The notes under the pieces are model-generated. The model was not told the origin of the DNA and ran no database searches. It saw only the letters and a program-made list of their open reading frames with translations. A DNA stretch of 56,989 bases. It comes from Bacillota bacterium. GTDB lineage: Bacteria; Bacillota; Clostridia; Clostridiales; Clostridiaceae. Positions 25,772-35,620 of this stretch are shown piece by piece (within the stretch, counting starts at the first letter, position 1; the number at the start of each line of letters is the position of its first letter). The translations under genes were made by a program, and so were the position numbers. The stretch is taken from the NCBI GenBank assembly GCA_021781745.1, contig JAJXWH010000035.1, positions 1-56,989 on the forward strand. The letters run 5' to 3'.

Positions 25772-28036
25772 TTGAAAAAGATAAGATACAGAAATAAAGG
25801 AAAAATGCGTCAGAGATCACGGATTATAGCTTTTTCACTGACAATAGTTTTTGCGCTATTAATAATTAGATTATCTTATATAATGGTGGTTAATGGTGCA
25901 GATTATTCTGCTAGAGCAGAAGAACAATGGACAAGTGAGGTAAAGATAGATGCTAAAAGAGGAAGGATACTTGATAGAAATGGAAATGAACTTGTTGTAT
26001 CCGCTAATGTCTATAGAGTAGATTTTGATTTAAACGCTATGAGAGCATACTTAAAAAGACAATTAAAATCCATTTCTAGCAAGGAACTTGATCATATGAA
26101 AAGCGTAGGTATTCCTATACCTGCAGGAAACTCTGGATTAAATTATGATGATATTGCACCAGTAATTGCAAAGATATTAAATATGGATGTATCAGAAATA
26201 AAAGCTGATTTAGAAAAGAAACTTCCAAGTGGTGCTGATGCAGGATCTGTTACTGTAGCACGAAAAATAGAAAAAGATATGGCTGATAAAATTAAGGAAC
26301 TTAATATAAATGGAATCATAGTTTCACAAGATACAAAAAGATATTATCCAAATAACAACTTTCTAGCACATGTTTTAGGAATTACTGATCCTGATGGCAA
26401 AGGTTTAACAGGAGTAGAACTTCAATATAATTCATATTTATCAGGAATTCCTGGAATGAAAATTGCAGAAATCGATAAAAATAATACGGACTTGCCTTAT
26501 GCAGTTCCTACTTATACATCACCTATAGATGGTAAAGATGTTACTTTAACTATTGATGAAAATATTCAAAGTTTCGCAGAGAAGATAGCACAGCAGGCTT
26601 ATACAGATGATAAAGCTAAAGCAGTTTCAATACTAGTTATGGATCCTAAAACTGGGGAAGTTTTGGCGATGGTTAATAAGCCGGATTTTGATCCTAATAA
26701 TCCATATAAGGGTGCTGATAAATTTGATGGAGCAAATCTTAATGATAAAGTACAACAAATGTGGAGAAATAGATTGGTAAATGATACCTTTGAACCAGGA
26801 TCCATATTTAAAGTGTTTACTACTATATCAGGTCTAGAGAATAATGTAGTTAATAAAGATACTCAATTTGAAGATAAGGGATCAATATCGGTAGGAGGCA
26901 TTACTGTAAAGGATGCAGAACAAGGACTTGGAACTCAAAGTTTACTTCAAATTTTTCAAAACTCATCAAATGTAGGGTATGTAAAATTAGGACAAATGCT
27001 TGGTAAAGAAAGGCTATGTGAAACTATTGATAAATTTGGATTTGGAAAAGTAAGTGGAATTGATTTGCCAGGTGAGGCACCTGGTATTGTGAAACCAGTT
27101 GATAAAATTTCTGAAGCAGATCTTGCAACAATATCATTTGGACAAACAAACACTGTAAACTCGATTCAATATATGGCTGCATTTAATGCAATAGCAAATG
27201 GAGGAACACTGATTCAGCCGCATGTAATGAAAGAAGTAACCCATAGTGACGAAAATAATGTTAAAATTGTAGATGATACTTTTAAACCTAAAACTTCTAC
27301 AGTTGCAAGTCCAGAAAAGACAGCAGAACTTAGAACTTATCTTGAAGGAGTTGTAACAGGAGGATCAGCAGCGGCAACTTTTATTGATGGATATCATATT
27401 GGTGGTAAAACTGGTACAGCTCAAAAGGTTATTGATGGTAAGTATGGGGAAGGAAAATATATCTCTTCATTTGTTGGGATGGCTCCAGCTAATGATCCCA
27501 AAGTTACAATTATGATAACTGTTGATGAACCTAGTAATGGTGAATATTATGCAGCACAAGTAGCTGTACCATATGCTAAACCATTATTTACAGATATTTT
27601 TAACTATTTGAATAGTAAATCATCTAATGAAAATGCTTCAAGAATTATTAAAGACGTTATTATACCTGAAGTTAGGAATATGAAAAGTCAAGATGCTAAA
27701 AAAGTATTAAAAGATGCAGGGTTAGATTGCAATATAGATGGAGATGGAGATGGAGAAACAATAGTAAATATGACTCCATACCCAGGATCTTCAGTAAAGG
27801 AAGGCTCAAAAATAACACTTTACACAAGTGGTGATGCGACTTATAATAATAATGTTGTAATGCCAAATGTTAGGGGATATTCAAAAGATGATGCTGTTAC
27901 TTTGTTAAAAAGTCTTGGAATTGCAGTTGCTTTTGATGGAAGTGGAACTGTTTCAGCACAGGATATTTCTGAAGGAGAAATTATCACTAAAGGAACAACT
28001 GCTAAATTAACATTAAACTCAGATTATAAAGATTAA
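25772..28036 (+). CDS. SpoVD/PBP2-type class B penicillin-binding protein, copy 2 (no cysteine pair)
   Basis: 754 residues, collinear with the previous gene over the whole length and sharing long blocks such as RAEEQWTSEVKIDA and ISEADLATISFGQTNTVNS. It has the same membrane anchor, SIFK (S344), NSSN, GGKTGTAQK and two PASTA domains. The region after SxxK reads DTQFEDKGSISVGG, so both cysteines of copy 1 are absent. This copy is thus likely to be independent of thiol control and may act as the vegetative septal PBP (PBP2B/FtsI role) with the ftsL-like gene. TTG 25772 is set by GGAGGA six bases upstream; the ORF extends further but lacks a site there. Confidence 0.9.
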   Translation: MKKIRYRNKGKMRQRSRIIAFSLTIVFALLIIRLSYIMVVNGADYSARAEEQWTSEVKIDAKRGRILDRNGNELVVSANVYRVDFDLNAMRAYLKRQLKSISSKELDHMKSVGIPIPAGNSGLNYDDIAPVIAKILNMDVSEIKADLEKKLPSGADAGSVTVARKIEKDMADKIKELNINGIIVSQDTKRYYPNNNFLAHVLGITDPDGKGLTGVELQYNSYLSGIPGMKIAEIDKNNTDLPYAVPTYTSPIDGKDVTLTIDENIQSFAEKIAQQAYTDDKAKAVSILVMDPKTGEVLAMVNKPDFDPNNPYKGADKFDGANLNDKVQQMWRNRLVNDTFEPGSIFKVFTTISGLENNVVNKDTQFEDKGSISVGGITVKDAEQGLGTQSLLQIFQNSSNVGYVKLGQMLGKERLCETIDKFGFGKVSGIDLPGEAPGIVKPVDKISEADLATISFGQTNTVNSIQYMAAFNAIANGGTLIQPHVMKEVTHSDENNVKIVDDTFKPKTSTVASPEKTAELRTYLEGVVTGGSAAATFIDGYHIGGKTGTAQKVIDGKYGEGKYISSFVGMAPANDPKVTIMITVDEPSNGEYYAAQVAVPYAKPLFTDIFNYLNSKSSNENASRIIKDVIIPEVRNMKSQDAKKVLKDAGLDCNIDGDGDGETIVNMTPYPGSSVKEGSKITLYTSGDATYNNNVVMPNVRGYSKDDAVTLLKSLGIAVAFDGSGTVSAQDISEGEIITKGTTAKLTLNSDYKD

Positions 28037-28127
28037 AGTGGAACTAATAGGAAAGTAAAGCTGAATTTTAAACTAAAACAGTTTTCTTGTAGAGGATTTA
28101 AAGTAAATTAGACTAATGATAAAATAC

Positions 28128-28161
28128 TAGCATGTGGGAATGCTCGCATGCTATATTTTTT
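28128..28161 (+). terminator. Terminator after PBP copy 2
   Basis: TAGCATGTGGG and GCTCGCATGCTA form a hairpin followed by TATTTTTTT. It matches the hairpin after copy 1, including the AATTAGAC-AATGA-type sequence before it. Confidence 0.85.
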
Positions 28162-28248
28162 TAGTTCATAAATTAAAAAAATTCATCATTCTATAATGCT
28201 TATTATAGAGATGATAGCGTAAGGTAAATTAGTTAGGAGAGATTCAAT

Positions 28249-29709
28249 ATGAATTTGGAAAGTATTTTAGATGGAATAAATTATAAAGTTGTTAAAGGTG
28301 ATATTGATGTAGAAATCAATAAAATAAGTTATGATAGCAGAAAAGTTGAAAAGCTCGATGTTTTCGTTTGTATAAAAGGTTATGCAACTGATGGACATAG
28401 GTATATTGATAAAGCAATTGAAAAAGGAGCTAAGGTAATAATTATTCAAGATGATGTTGAAATAAAAGGAAATAATCTTACTATTATAAAATCTGATGAC
28501 ACTAGAAAAGCTTTAGCATTAATGGGTTCTAATTATTATGATAACCCAAGTAATAAAATGAAAATAATTGGAGTAACAGGAACAAACGGTAAGACAACTA
28601 CAGCTTTTATGATAAAAGACATTTTAGAAGCTAATAATAATAAAGTTGGGCTAATTGGAACGATAGCTAATTATATTGGTAGTGAAAGAATCCATACCGA
28701 AAGAACAACTCCAGAATCATTAGAATTGCAGGAACTATTTGCTGAAATGGTAAAAAAAGGTGTAGAATATTGTGTTATGGAAGTATCTTCACATTCCTTG
28801 GAATTAGATAGAGTTTATGGTGTGCAATTTGAAATTGGTATTTTTACAAATTTAACTAGAGATCATTTAGATTTTCATAAGACTTTTGAGAATTACTATA
28901 AGGCAAAATTCAAGTTATTTGAAAGATCCAGAATAAAAGTTATCAATGTTGACGATAATTATGGAAGACAAGTAATTACCGATCTAAATAACTTAAAAAG
29001 TGATAATATTTATTCGTTTTCTGTGAAATGCAATTCTGATTATAAAGCTTTTGATGAACATATGGGTAGTAGAGAAATTAAATTTAAACTTAACTTAGAA
29101 AAAGAAGAAGACTTTATATTGAATATACCTGGTGAATATAATATTTATAATGCATTAGGTGCAATTGTATCATGCTTAAAATTAGAGATACCTGTAGAGG
29201 CTATAAAAGAAGGAATAGAGAATGTTGTGGTTTTAGGAAGATGCGAAAGAGTAGCTAAGGAATACAATTTGCCTTATGAAATCATTATTGATTATGCTCA
29301 CACTCCAGATGGACTTGAGAATATTTTAAAAACTGCAAAAGCATTTACTAAAGGAAAGTTAATTAGTGTATTTGGATGTGGTGGAGATAGAGACAAGGTT
29401 AAAAGGCCACAAATGGGGAAAATATCAATAGATATAGCTGATATTTCAATAATAACTTCAGATAATCCAAGAAGTGAAGATCCTATGAGTATTATAAAGG
29501 ATATAGAAAAGGGTTTAGATAAAGATAATTATATAGTTATAGAAAACAGAAAAGAAGCTATAAAAAAAGCTATTAGCATTGCAAGTACGGGGGACGTAAT
29601 AGTTATTGCTGGTAAGGGTCATGAAACTTATCAAGTTTTGAAAAATGAGACTATACACTTCGATGAAAGAGAAGTTGTAAAAGAAATACTTAATGCAGTT
29701 AACAATTAA
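28249..29709 (+). CDS. murE: UDP-MurNAc-tripeptide synthetase (meso-DAP adding)
   Basis: 486 residues. The Mur-ligase N domain is followed by the ATP loop [13 protein letters not shown] (K115), the conserved HSLELDR and [10 protein letters not shown] blocks (~182 and ~203), and SDNPRSEDP (~404). The DNPR motif marks specificity for meso-diaminopimelate rather than lysine, consistent with dapF at 47.3 kb. It adds the third residue to UDP-MurNAc-L-Ala-D-Glu in the cytoplasm. The last codons and stop lie inside the inverted-repeat element at 29696. AGGAGAG precedes the start. Confidence 0.97.
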   Translation: MNLESILDGINYKVVKGDIDVEINKISYDSRKVEKLDVFVCIKGYATDGHRYIDKAIEKGAKVIIIQDDVEIKGNNLTIIKSDDTRKALALMGSNYYDNPSNKMKIIGVTGTNGKTTTAFMIKDILEANNNKVGLIGTIANYIGSERIHTERTTPESLELQELFAEMVKKGVEYCVMEVSSHSLELDRVYGVQFEIGIFTNLTRDHLDFHKTFENYYKAKFKLFERSRIKVINVDDNYGRQVITDLNNLKSDNIYSFSVKCNSDYKAFDEHMGSREIKFKLNLEKEEDFILNIPGEYNIYNALGAIVSCLKLEIPVEAIKEGIENVVVLGRCERVAKEYNLPYEIIIDYAHTPDGLENILKTAKAFTKGKLISVFGCGGDRDKVKRPQMGKISIDIADISIITSDNPRSEDPMSIIKDIEKGLDKDNYIVIENRKEAIKKAISIASTGDVIVIAGKGHETYQVLKNETIHFDEREVVKEILNAVNN

Positions 29710-29831
29710 CAATGAACAGTTAAGGCACAAATCCCTAAAGGGATTTGTAACAACAAAAATGATAAACAATTTTATTTAATAGACATTTGAAGATAAAAAG
29801 CTTGAAATTTATAACTGTAAACTGTTAACTG
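29696..29831. mobile_element. Small inverted-repeat element (MITE-like) between murE and murF
   Basis: 136 bp bounded by CAGTTAACAATTAACA on the left and its imperfect complement TAACTGTAAACTGTTAACTG on the right, with an internal perfect palindrome ACAAATCCCT-AA-AGGGATTTGT (29727-29748; T/A-rich elsewhere). The left end supplies the final codons and stop of murE. It has no coding capacity. No clear target-site duplication was seen, so mobility is an inference from structure. Confidence 0.55.
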
Positions 29832-29851
29832 AACTAAAGGGGTGGATGATA

Positions 29852-31216
29852 TTGGATTTAAGTTTAAAAGAAATACTAGAAGCTGTATCAGGAGAAATTA
29901 TAATTAAAAATAATGAAGGGATTTTTGATAAAATTTCTACGGATACAAGGAAAATAGAAAAAGATAACTTGTTTATTGCGTTGAAAGGAGAAAATTTTAA
30001 TGGTAATGATTATGCTATAGCTGCCATAGAAAAAGGGGCATCAATAGTAATAATTGATGAAGTGAAATTTCTTCCTGGAGATTTAAATGATAAAGGAACT
30101 ATTATTAAGGTTGATGATACTAAAACAGCGTTAGGAGATTTAGCTAGATTTTATAGGAAAAAGATAGGAATAAAAGTAGTTGGAATAACCGGTTCTACTG
30201 GGAAAACATCAACAAAGGATTTAGTTGCTGCCTTCTTAAGCGGAAAATATAGAGTGTTTAAAACTCAAGGAAATTTTAATAATGAAATAGGCCTGCCACT
30301 TATGATATTTGAACTATCAAAAGAATATGATATTGCTGTACTTGAAATGGGTATGAGTAATTTTGGTGAAATAAATAGACTTGCAAGTATAGCACTTCCA
30401 GATATTGCTGCTATAACTAATGTAGGTGTTGCGCATATAGAATATTTAATAACTCGTGAAAATATACTTAAAGAAAAAATGTCTATAGTTGATTTTTTTG
30501 AAGATAAAAATTTATTAATAATAAACTGTGAAAATGATATGTTGAAGTTAGTAAATGAAAGTGATAAATATAGTTTGGAGAAAATAGGTTATGATAAAGA
30601 TTATGAGGTTTATGCTGAGAATATAGAACTGACTGATAAGTATACATCCTTTGATGCAGTTACTAAGAACGGTAAAAAACATAGATTTACTTTAGAAATG
30701 ATTGGCGAGCATAATGTATTAAATGGACTTATAGGAATTCAAGTTGCAAGAAATTTTGGACTAACTTTTGAGGAAATGGAAAAAGGTCTAGAAAATTTTA
30801 ATGCTACATCTATGAGACTTGAATTTATTAAAAATGATAACTTTACAATTATAAATGATTCCTATAATGCAAATCCTGATTCAATGAAAGCAGCCCTTGA
30901 GGTTCTTAAAAATTATAATGGCAATAAAAAGATAGCGATTCTTGGCACTATGGGCGAGCTTGGTGATTATGCAAAAGAAGCTCATATTGAAACTGGAAAA
31001 TTTGCCAAAGGAAAGGCAGATATTTTATTAACCACAGGAGATTTTAAGGAGTGCTATAAAAAAGGTTTTGAAAAAGATACTATAATATTTGATAACAAAC
31101 AAGAATTAATGGAAGAATTAGTAAATATAATTAGTACAAATGATGTTATTTTAGTTAAGGCATCTAGAAGTGAAAAATTTGAAGAAATTGTTAAATGTTT
31201 AGAGAAAATAAAATAA
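29852..31216 (+). CDS. murF: UDP-MurNAc-tripeptide--D-alanyl-D-alanine ligase
   Basis: 454 residues. An N-terminal substrate domain is followed by the ATP loop GITGSTGKTSTKD (~112-124), then EMGMSNFGEINRL (~163), NVGVAHIEYL and NDSYNANPDSMKAAL (~330), all MurF signatures. It adds D-Ala-D-Ala to finish the UDP-MurNAc-pentapeptide. TTG 29852 lies six to nine bases after AAAGGGGTGG; ATG 29846, two codons earlier in frame, is nearly on top of that site. It follows murE by only the inverted-repeat element. Confidence 0.95.
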   Translation: MDLSLKEILEAVSGEIIIKNNEGIFDKISTDTRKIEKDNLFIALKGENFNGNDYAIAAIEKGASIVIIDEVKFLPGDLNDKGTIIKVDDTKTALGDLARFYRKKIGIKVVGITGSTGKTSTKDLVAAFLSGKYRVFKTQGNFNNEIGLPLMIFELSKEYDIAVLEMGMSNFGEINRLASIALPDIAAITNVGVAHIEYLITRENILKEKMSIVDFFEDKNLLIINCENDMLKLVNESDKYSLEKIGYDKDYEVYAENIELTDKYTSFDAVTKNGKKHRFTLEMIGEHNVLNGLIGIQVARNFGLTFEEMEKGLENFNATSMRLEFIKNDNFTIINDSYNANPDSMKAALEVLKNYNGNKKIAILGTMGELGDYAKEAHIETGKFAKGKADILLTTGDFKECYKKGFEKDTIIFDNKQELMEELVNIISTNDVILVKASRSEKFEEIVKCLEKIK

Positions 31217-31218
31217 AA

Positions 31219-31277
31219 CGAAGGAGGTGACTTGCCTTATTTAGGCATTTTCTTTTAGATGCCATGGGCAACACTGG
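31219..31277 (+). promoter_or_regulatory. Structured mraY leader with an 8-codon upstream open frame
   Basis: AAGGAGGTGA, the strongest ribosome binding site in this stretch, is followed not by mraY but by TTG 31232 opening a frame MPYLGIFF that stops at 31258. The same sequence can fold: TTGCC (31232) with GGCAA (31267), and inside it GGCAT with ATGCC. mraY starts 19 nt later with no good site of its own, suggesting coupled or folded-RNA-controlled translation. Confidence 0.45.
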
Positions 31278-32258
31278 ATGGGGGAAGCAATCAACTTATT
31301 AATTAATTGGAGAGTTTTAGGATCTTTATTAATAGGATTTTTATTCTCAATAGTACTTGGGCCAATATTTATACCTATATTACACAAATTGAAATTTGGT
31401 CAAAATATAAGAAAAGATGGCCCCAAGAGTCATCAAAAAAAATCTGGAACTCCTACTATGGGAGGACTAATATTTTTTATAGCAACTGCAGCAGCCATAT
31501 TGATTATGGGACAAAAGCTTATGAGTAAGGAAATGGTTATCTTGTATTCATTTTTAGCCTTTGGTTTTATAGGATTTTTAGATGATATATTAAAGATAAT
31601 TCATAAAGATAATTTAGGATTAAGAGCTGCACAAAAGATGATACTATTAATTATATTCTCTTTAGCATTAGCTTGGTATGGATATAATTATGTTGGCACA
31701 GATATAATATTTCCTTTTGGAAGTAAAGATTTTAGATTAAATTTAGGTATATTATATATACCATTTATAATTATTTATTATGCAGCTGTAACTAACGCAG
31801 TAAATTTAACAGATGGAATAGACGGTCTTGCAACTTCAGTTACAGTAATTGTTTTAACATTTTTTGCAATTGTAGGCTTTAGAACACATAATTCAGAGGT
31901 GGCAATCTTTGCACTAGCATTGGCCGGAGCACTTCTCGGGTTCTTAAAATTTAATGCTTTTCCTGCTAAAATTTTTATGGGAGACACAGGGTCATTAGCC
32001 CTTGGAGGTGCGATTGGAACAATAGCATTAATGTTAAAGATGGAATTATTTGTAGTTATAGTTGGAGGGATTTATTTAATTGAAACTTTATCTGTTATAA
32101 TTCAAGTTACTTCGTTTAAATTAACTGGTAAAAGAGTATTTAAAATGTCTCCTATACATCATCATTTTGAACACTTAGGATGGAGCGAAGTGAAAATAGT
32201 AACAGTATTTTCAATTATTACTGCGATTTTATGTGTAGTTGGGTTTATAGCACTTTAG
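31278..32258 (+). CDS. mraY: Phospho-MurNAc-pentapeptide transferase
   Basis: 326 residues, ten hydrophobic segments. Signatures include [20 protein letters not shown] (~40-60), [15 protein letters not shown] (metal-binding DD), [27 protein letters not shown] and the histidine cluster [14 protein letters not shown]. It makes lipid I at the inner membrane face. The start is uncertain: ATG 31278 gives full length but lacks a ribosome binding site, and the strong one at 31221-31230 points to a short upstream frame. In most genomes murD follows; here ftsW/spoVE does. Confidence 0.95.
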   Translation: MGEAINLLINWRVLGSLLIGFLFSIVLGPIFIPILHKLKFGQNIRKDGPKSHQKKSGTPTMGGLIFFIATAAAILIMGQKLMSKEMVILYSFLAFGFIGFLDDILKIIHKDNLGLRAAQKMILLIIFSLALAWYGYNYVGTDIIFPFGSKDFRLNLGILYIPFIIIYYAAVTNAVNLTDGIDGLATSVTVIVLTFFAIVGFRTHNSEVAIFALALAGALLGFLKFNAFPAKIFMGDTGSLALGGAIGTIALMLKMELFVVIVGGIYLIETLSVIIQVTSFKLTGKRVFKMSPIHHHFEHLGWSEVKIVTVFSIITAILCVVGFIAL

Positions 32259-32283
32259 TTAATTAGATTTGGAGGATTTATGT

Positions 32284-33423
32284 ATGAAGATCATTAGGTC
32301 CAAAAGAAAAAATAAAATGGGTGAAATAGATTATGGGGTATTCTATACTGTTGTTTTATTATTGTCTATTGGTGTAATTATGGTTTATTCTGCAAGTTCC
32401 TATTATGCCATGTTTAAGACTGGGGATAGCATGTATTATTTAAAAAAACAAGGACTTGCAGCAATTGCTGGAATTATAGCAATGGCATTTACAATGAGTT
32501 TTGATTATCATAAGATTAAAAATTATACAGTACCAATAATGATAGGGTGTATTCCGCTTCTATTTTTAGTATTCCTTTTTCCAAGTGTAAATGGAGCACA
32601 AAGATGGATTCCACTTGGGCCTTTTGGAAGTTTGCAGCCATCAGAGCTGGCTAAATATGTTGTAGTATTATTTTTAGCTAGAAGCCTTGAAGTTAAAGGT
32701 GAGGGCGTAAAACAATTTTCAACTGGAATAGTGCCTTATTTATGTGTTTCTGGAATGTATGCAGCTATTGTATTATCCCAAAAAAACTTAAGTATTGCAT
32801 CTGTAATAATGATTGTTACGTTTATTGTACTTTTTGCTGCTGGAGGAAAATTAAAGCACTTATTCGGAATTGTAGCACCTGTTATGGTTGCAGCCGCAGT
32901 TGCATTCACTGTGTTAGAACCTTATAGAATGAAAAGATTAATGAGCTTTACAAATCCTTGGAATGATCCAATAGGTGATGGGTATCAATTAATTCAATCA
33001 TTTTATGCATTAGGTGCAGGAGGAATTACGGGCCTTGGTTTAGGGCAGTCAAGGCAGAAAACTTTATATATGCCTGAGCCACATAATGATTTTATTTTCT
33101 CAATAATTGGTGAAGAGTTAGGATTAATTGGGTGTATATGTATAATAACTCTATTTGTAATTTTTATTTGGAGAGGAATTAATGTGGCAATGAAGGCAAG
33201 GGATACTTATGGAACACTTCTTGCTATAGGTATAACTTCAGTTATAGGAGTGCAATCCTTAATTAATATCGCGGTTGTAACAGGTTCAATGCCAGTTACT
33301 GGAGTACCTTTGCCATTTATAAGTTCTGGAGGAACAGCCCTCGTAATAAATATGACTGCAGTTGGGATACTTTTAAACATATCACGGCAAGTTGAGGGAA
33401 AAGAAGAAATTAAGGAAATCTAA
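32284..33423 (+). CDS. ftsW: FtsW/SpoVE-family peptidoglycan polymerase
   Basis: 379 residues with about ten membrane segments and the SEDS signatures: GVIMVYSASSYYA (~30), NGAQRWIPLGPFGSLQPSELAK split as GAQRWIPLGP and QPSELAKY (~105-125), GGGITGLGLGQS-like AGGITGLGLGQSRQKT, PEPHNDFIFSIIGEELG, and TGVPLPFISSGGTALV. A glycosyltransferase acting with the class B PBPs upstream. It could be vegetative FtsW or cortex-specific SpoVE; the window holds only one. ATG 32284 is seven bases after GGAGGA; the overlapping ATG at 32280 stops at once. Confidence 0.93.
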   Translation: MKIIRSKRKNKMGEIDYGVFYTVVLLLSIGVIMVYSASSYYAMFKTGDSMYYLKKQGLAAIAGIIAMAFTMSFDYHKIKNYTVPIMIGCIPLLFLVFLFPSVNGAQRWIPLGPFGSLQPSELAKYVVVLFLARSLEVKGEGVKQFSTGIVPYLCVSGMYAAIVLSQKNLSIASVIMIVTFIVLFAAGGKLKHLFGIVAPVMVAAAVAFTVLEPYRMKRLMSFTNPWNDPIGDGYQLIQSFYALGAGGITGLGLGQSRQKTLYMPEPHNDFIFSIIGEELGLIGCICIITLFVIFIWRGINVAMKARDTYGTLLAIGITSVIGVQSLINIAVVTGSMPVTGVPLPFISSGGTALVINMTAVGILLNISRQVEGKEEIKEI

Positions 33424-33450
33424 ATAGAAATATTAAAAGAAATATAATAA

Positions 33451-33500
33451 AATAAAGAGTAAGGAATTTATATTAATATTCTTTACTCTTTATTTATTAT
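33451..33500 (+). terminator. Terminator after ftsW/spoVE
   Basis: AATAAAGAGTAAgGAAT and ATTCtTTACTCTTTATT pair around an AT-rich loop, followed by TATTAT. The remaining 200 bp before ftsQ is very AT-rich, with no feature beyond possible promoters. Confidence 0.75.
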
Positions 33501-33712
33501 AATTCAATGAAATAATAAAAAAGTTGTTAGCATTACATATTAATAATTATTTTATTCTGTAAATGATATTTTTAGATAATTGTTTAAGTAAGTTATAATA
33601 GAAAAACAAAATTCAGTAGGGAAATTTAATGAAAATATAATATTAAAGTGGTATTATATATATAAAAATTCATGTTATTATATAATTAGAATTTAAGAAT
33701 AGGGATAAGTAT

Positions 33713-34468
33713 ATGATTAAAGAAAATAATAAACTAATTTTAAAAGCTAAGAAAAAAAGGCGAATGAAAAAAATAATTATAATAAGTATAATTTTAATAG
33801 GGCTTGGAATTGTTTTCTCAATTAAGTCAAGTTTCTTTATTATAACTAAGGTAGCCGTTTTAGGAAACCCTATTATGAGTGGAGAGGATATTAAAAAAAG
33901 AACAGAAGGTTTAATTGGACAAAACATCTTATTTATAGATAAAAAAAACATAATTAGCGAAGCTAAAAAAAATCCATATGTTAAAAATGTGGAAATTACA
34001 AAATCATATCCAAAACAAGTTAATATTAAGATTACAGAAAATAATGGAGTATTTTACGTGGAGAAAGATGGGTATTATTATGTCTTGGATAGCGAAGGTA
34101 CTTTACTTGAAAAGACAGATAATATTAATAATAGAAGCTTAGTTAATATTTTGGGGATAAATTTAAACGATGTAGAACTGGGGAATAAGGCTCTTGATGA
34201 TGCAAGAATATTGAGTTTTTTGAATACTTTTTACCAAATTATAAGTAATAATCCAACTAATTATAATATTGATTCAGTTAACATTAGTGATCTTATGAAT
34301 ATAAAGGTTTATATTGGAAAAGTAGAAGGAAGATTGGGTGATGATGAGAACATACCTGATAAAATGAATAAGTTACTGCATATAATTGAAAGTCCTGATA
34401 TTGGGATTGTTAAAGGATATGTAGATGTAGGATTCAATGGTGCACCAGTATATTACAAAGAAAGGTAA
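33713..34468 (+). CDS. divIB: FtsQ/DivIB-type cell division protein
   Basis: 251 residues: a basic N-terminus (KAKKKRRMKK), one transmembrane helix (IIIISIILIGLGIVFSI, ~20-38), a POTRA domain beginning ITKVAVLGNPIMSGEDIKKR (~45) and the beta domain with YPKQVNIKITENNGVFYV and YYVLDSEGTLLEK. It links FtsL/FtsB to the septal synthase. The 3' end overlaps the upstream extension of the next open frame. The site GGGATAAG before ATG 33713 is moderate. In many relatives murG or murB precedes it; neither is here. Confidence 0.9.
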   Translation: MIKENNKLILKAKKKRRMKKIIIISIILIGLGIVFSIKSSFFIITKVAVLGNPIMSGEDIKKRTEGLIGQNILFIDKKNIISEAKKNPYVKNVEITKSYPKQVNIKITENNGVFYVEKDGYYYVLDSEGTLLEKTDNINNRSLVNILGINLNDVELGNKALDDARILSFLNTFYQIISNNPTNYNIDSVNISDLMNIKVYIGKVEGRLGDDENIPDKMNKLLHIIESPDIGIVKGYVDVGFNGAPVYYKER

Positions 34469-34475
34469 GGTAGAA

Positions 34476-35207
34476 ATGAAAATATCTAAATCTCAATTAC
34501 TTATAGCAATTGTTTGTGGACTTTTAGGTTTTTTATTAGCGTATCAATTTAAAGTCTTATCTAACAAAAATACAGCAGAAGCAAATATTAACAATTATGA
34601 TAAAAATGATATTATTGCAGAAGTTGAATCACTAAAGAAGGAAAAGGATGAATTATCGAAAACTAATTCCAAGTTATCAGATGAGCTTAAGCAAATGGAG
34701 GAAACAGCAGCTAAAGATGGTGATTTGGGTAAAGATATAAAAAATCAACTAGATAATGCAAGAATGATTCTTGGTGTAGTTGATGTAAAAGGGCCGGGAA
34801 TAGTATTAACCATTACACCTAAGACATCTATTTTTGGTTCTAATCCAGGTGATGATAGCAGGAATTTAGGTGAAGATGAATTGGTTCATATAGTAAATTT
34901 GTTATGGTATTCGGGAGCAGAAGCTATATCAATAAACGATATTAGAATAACTCCTCAAACTGGAATTAAGACAGCAGGAAATGGAATAGCGATAGGATCT
35001 ACAGGAAAAGTATATCCTAAAGATAAAATAGTAATTAAAGCAATTGGTGAAAAGGGAAGACTTAACGTGGGAATTTCGTTCCCAGGTTCATTAGAATATC
35101 TTGCACTTCCTAATTATAATAATGAAGTGAAGACAGAAGATGATATATTTATAGGAAAATCAACACAGTCATTAAGAAATGACTTTATTAAATCAGTAAC
35201 GGAATAG
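34476..35207 (+). CDS. DUF881 family protein (YlxW/YlxX-like), copy 1
   Basis: 243 residues. A single N-terminal membrane helix (SQLLIAIVCGLLGFLLAYQF) is followed by a coiled coil (VESLKKEKDELSKTNSKLSDELKQ, ~45-75) and the DUF881 domain (VKGPGIVLTITPKT; WYSGAEAISINDIRITPQTG). Function unproven; these proteins sit beside ftsQ and ftsZ in many Firmicutes and are suspected division or sporulation accessories. ATG 34476 has AAGGTAAGG; the open frame back to 34437 lies inside divIB. It forms a set with sbp and a second DUF881 gene. Confidence 0.88.
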   Translation: MKISKSQLLIAIVCGLLGFLLAYQFKVLSNKNTAEANINNYDKNDIIAEVESLKKEKDELSKTNSKLSDELKQMEETAAKDGDLGKDIKNQLDNARMILGVVDVKGPGIVLTITPKTSIFGSNPGDDSRNLGEDELVHIVNLLWYSGAEAISINDIRITPQTGIKTAGNGIAIGSTGKVYPKDKIVIKAIGEKGRLNVGISFPGSLEYLALPNYNNEVKTEDDIFIGKSTQSLRNDFIKSVTE

Positions 35208-35218
35208 GAGAGGATAAT

Positions 35219-35608
35219 TTGATAGCAGTTATAGGACTATTAATTGGAGTAATACTTGGCTTTGTATTAGATGTAAATATATCGGATAAATTTTCGCCAT
35301 ATATGTCTGTAGCTATTCTTGCATGTTTAGATTCAGTATTTGGAGCGATTAGAGGAAATCTTTCGAAAAATTTTCAAGCTGATATTTTTATATCAGGCTT
35401 CTTTGGAAATGCGCTTCTGGCAGCAGGGCTTGCATATTTAGGTGATAAACTTGGAATACCAATATATATAGCTGCAGTTATTGTATTTGGGGGAAGGATA
35501 TTTGACAATTTTGCTATTATAAGAAGATTGTTATTAGAGCAATTTAAAAGCTGGAGAAAAAATAAACTCAAAAAAAATTCATTAGAAGAACAACAGGAAG
35601 TTAAATAG
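35219..35608 (+). CDS. sbp: Small basic protein Sbp (DUF1290)
   Basis: 129 residues with three to four membrane segments: IAVIGLLIGVILGFVLDV (~2-19), YMSVAILACLDSVFGAIRG (~29-47), FGNALLAAGLAYLGDKLG and IYIAAVIVFGGRIFDNFAIIR. The charged tail is KSWRKNKLKKN. This matches Sbp of the B. subtilis division cluster, whose role is unknown. TTG 35219 follows TAGGAGAGG. It lies between two DUF881 genes with gaps of 11 and 12 bp, so all three are one transcript. Confidence 0.9.
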   Translation: MIAVIGLLIGVILGFVLDVNISDKFSPYMSVAILACLDSVFGAIRGNLSKNFQADIFISGFFGNALLAAGLAYLGDKLGIPIYIAAVIVFGGRIFDNFAIIRRLLLEQFKSWRKNKLKKNSLEEQQEVK

Positions 35609-35620
35609 AGGGGTGAAGTG

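Noticed and set aside
31307..31528. 73-codon frame inside mraY
   Set aside because: Overlaps the well-conserved mraY frame and resembles nothing; a shadow frame.
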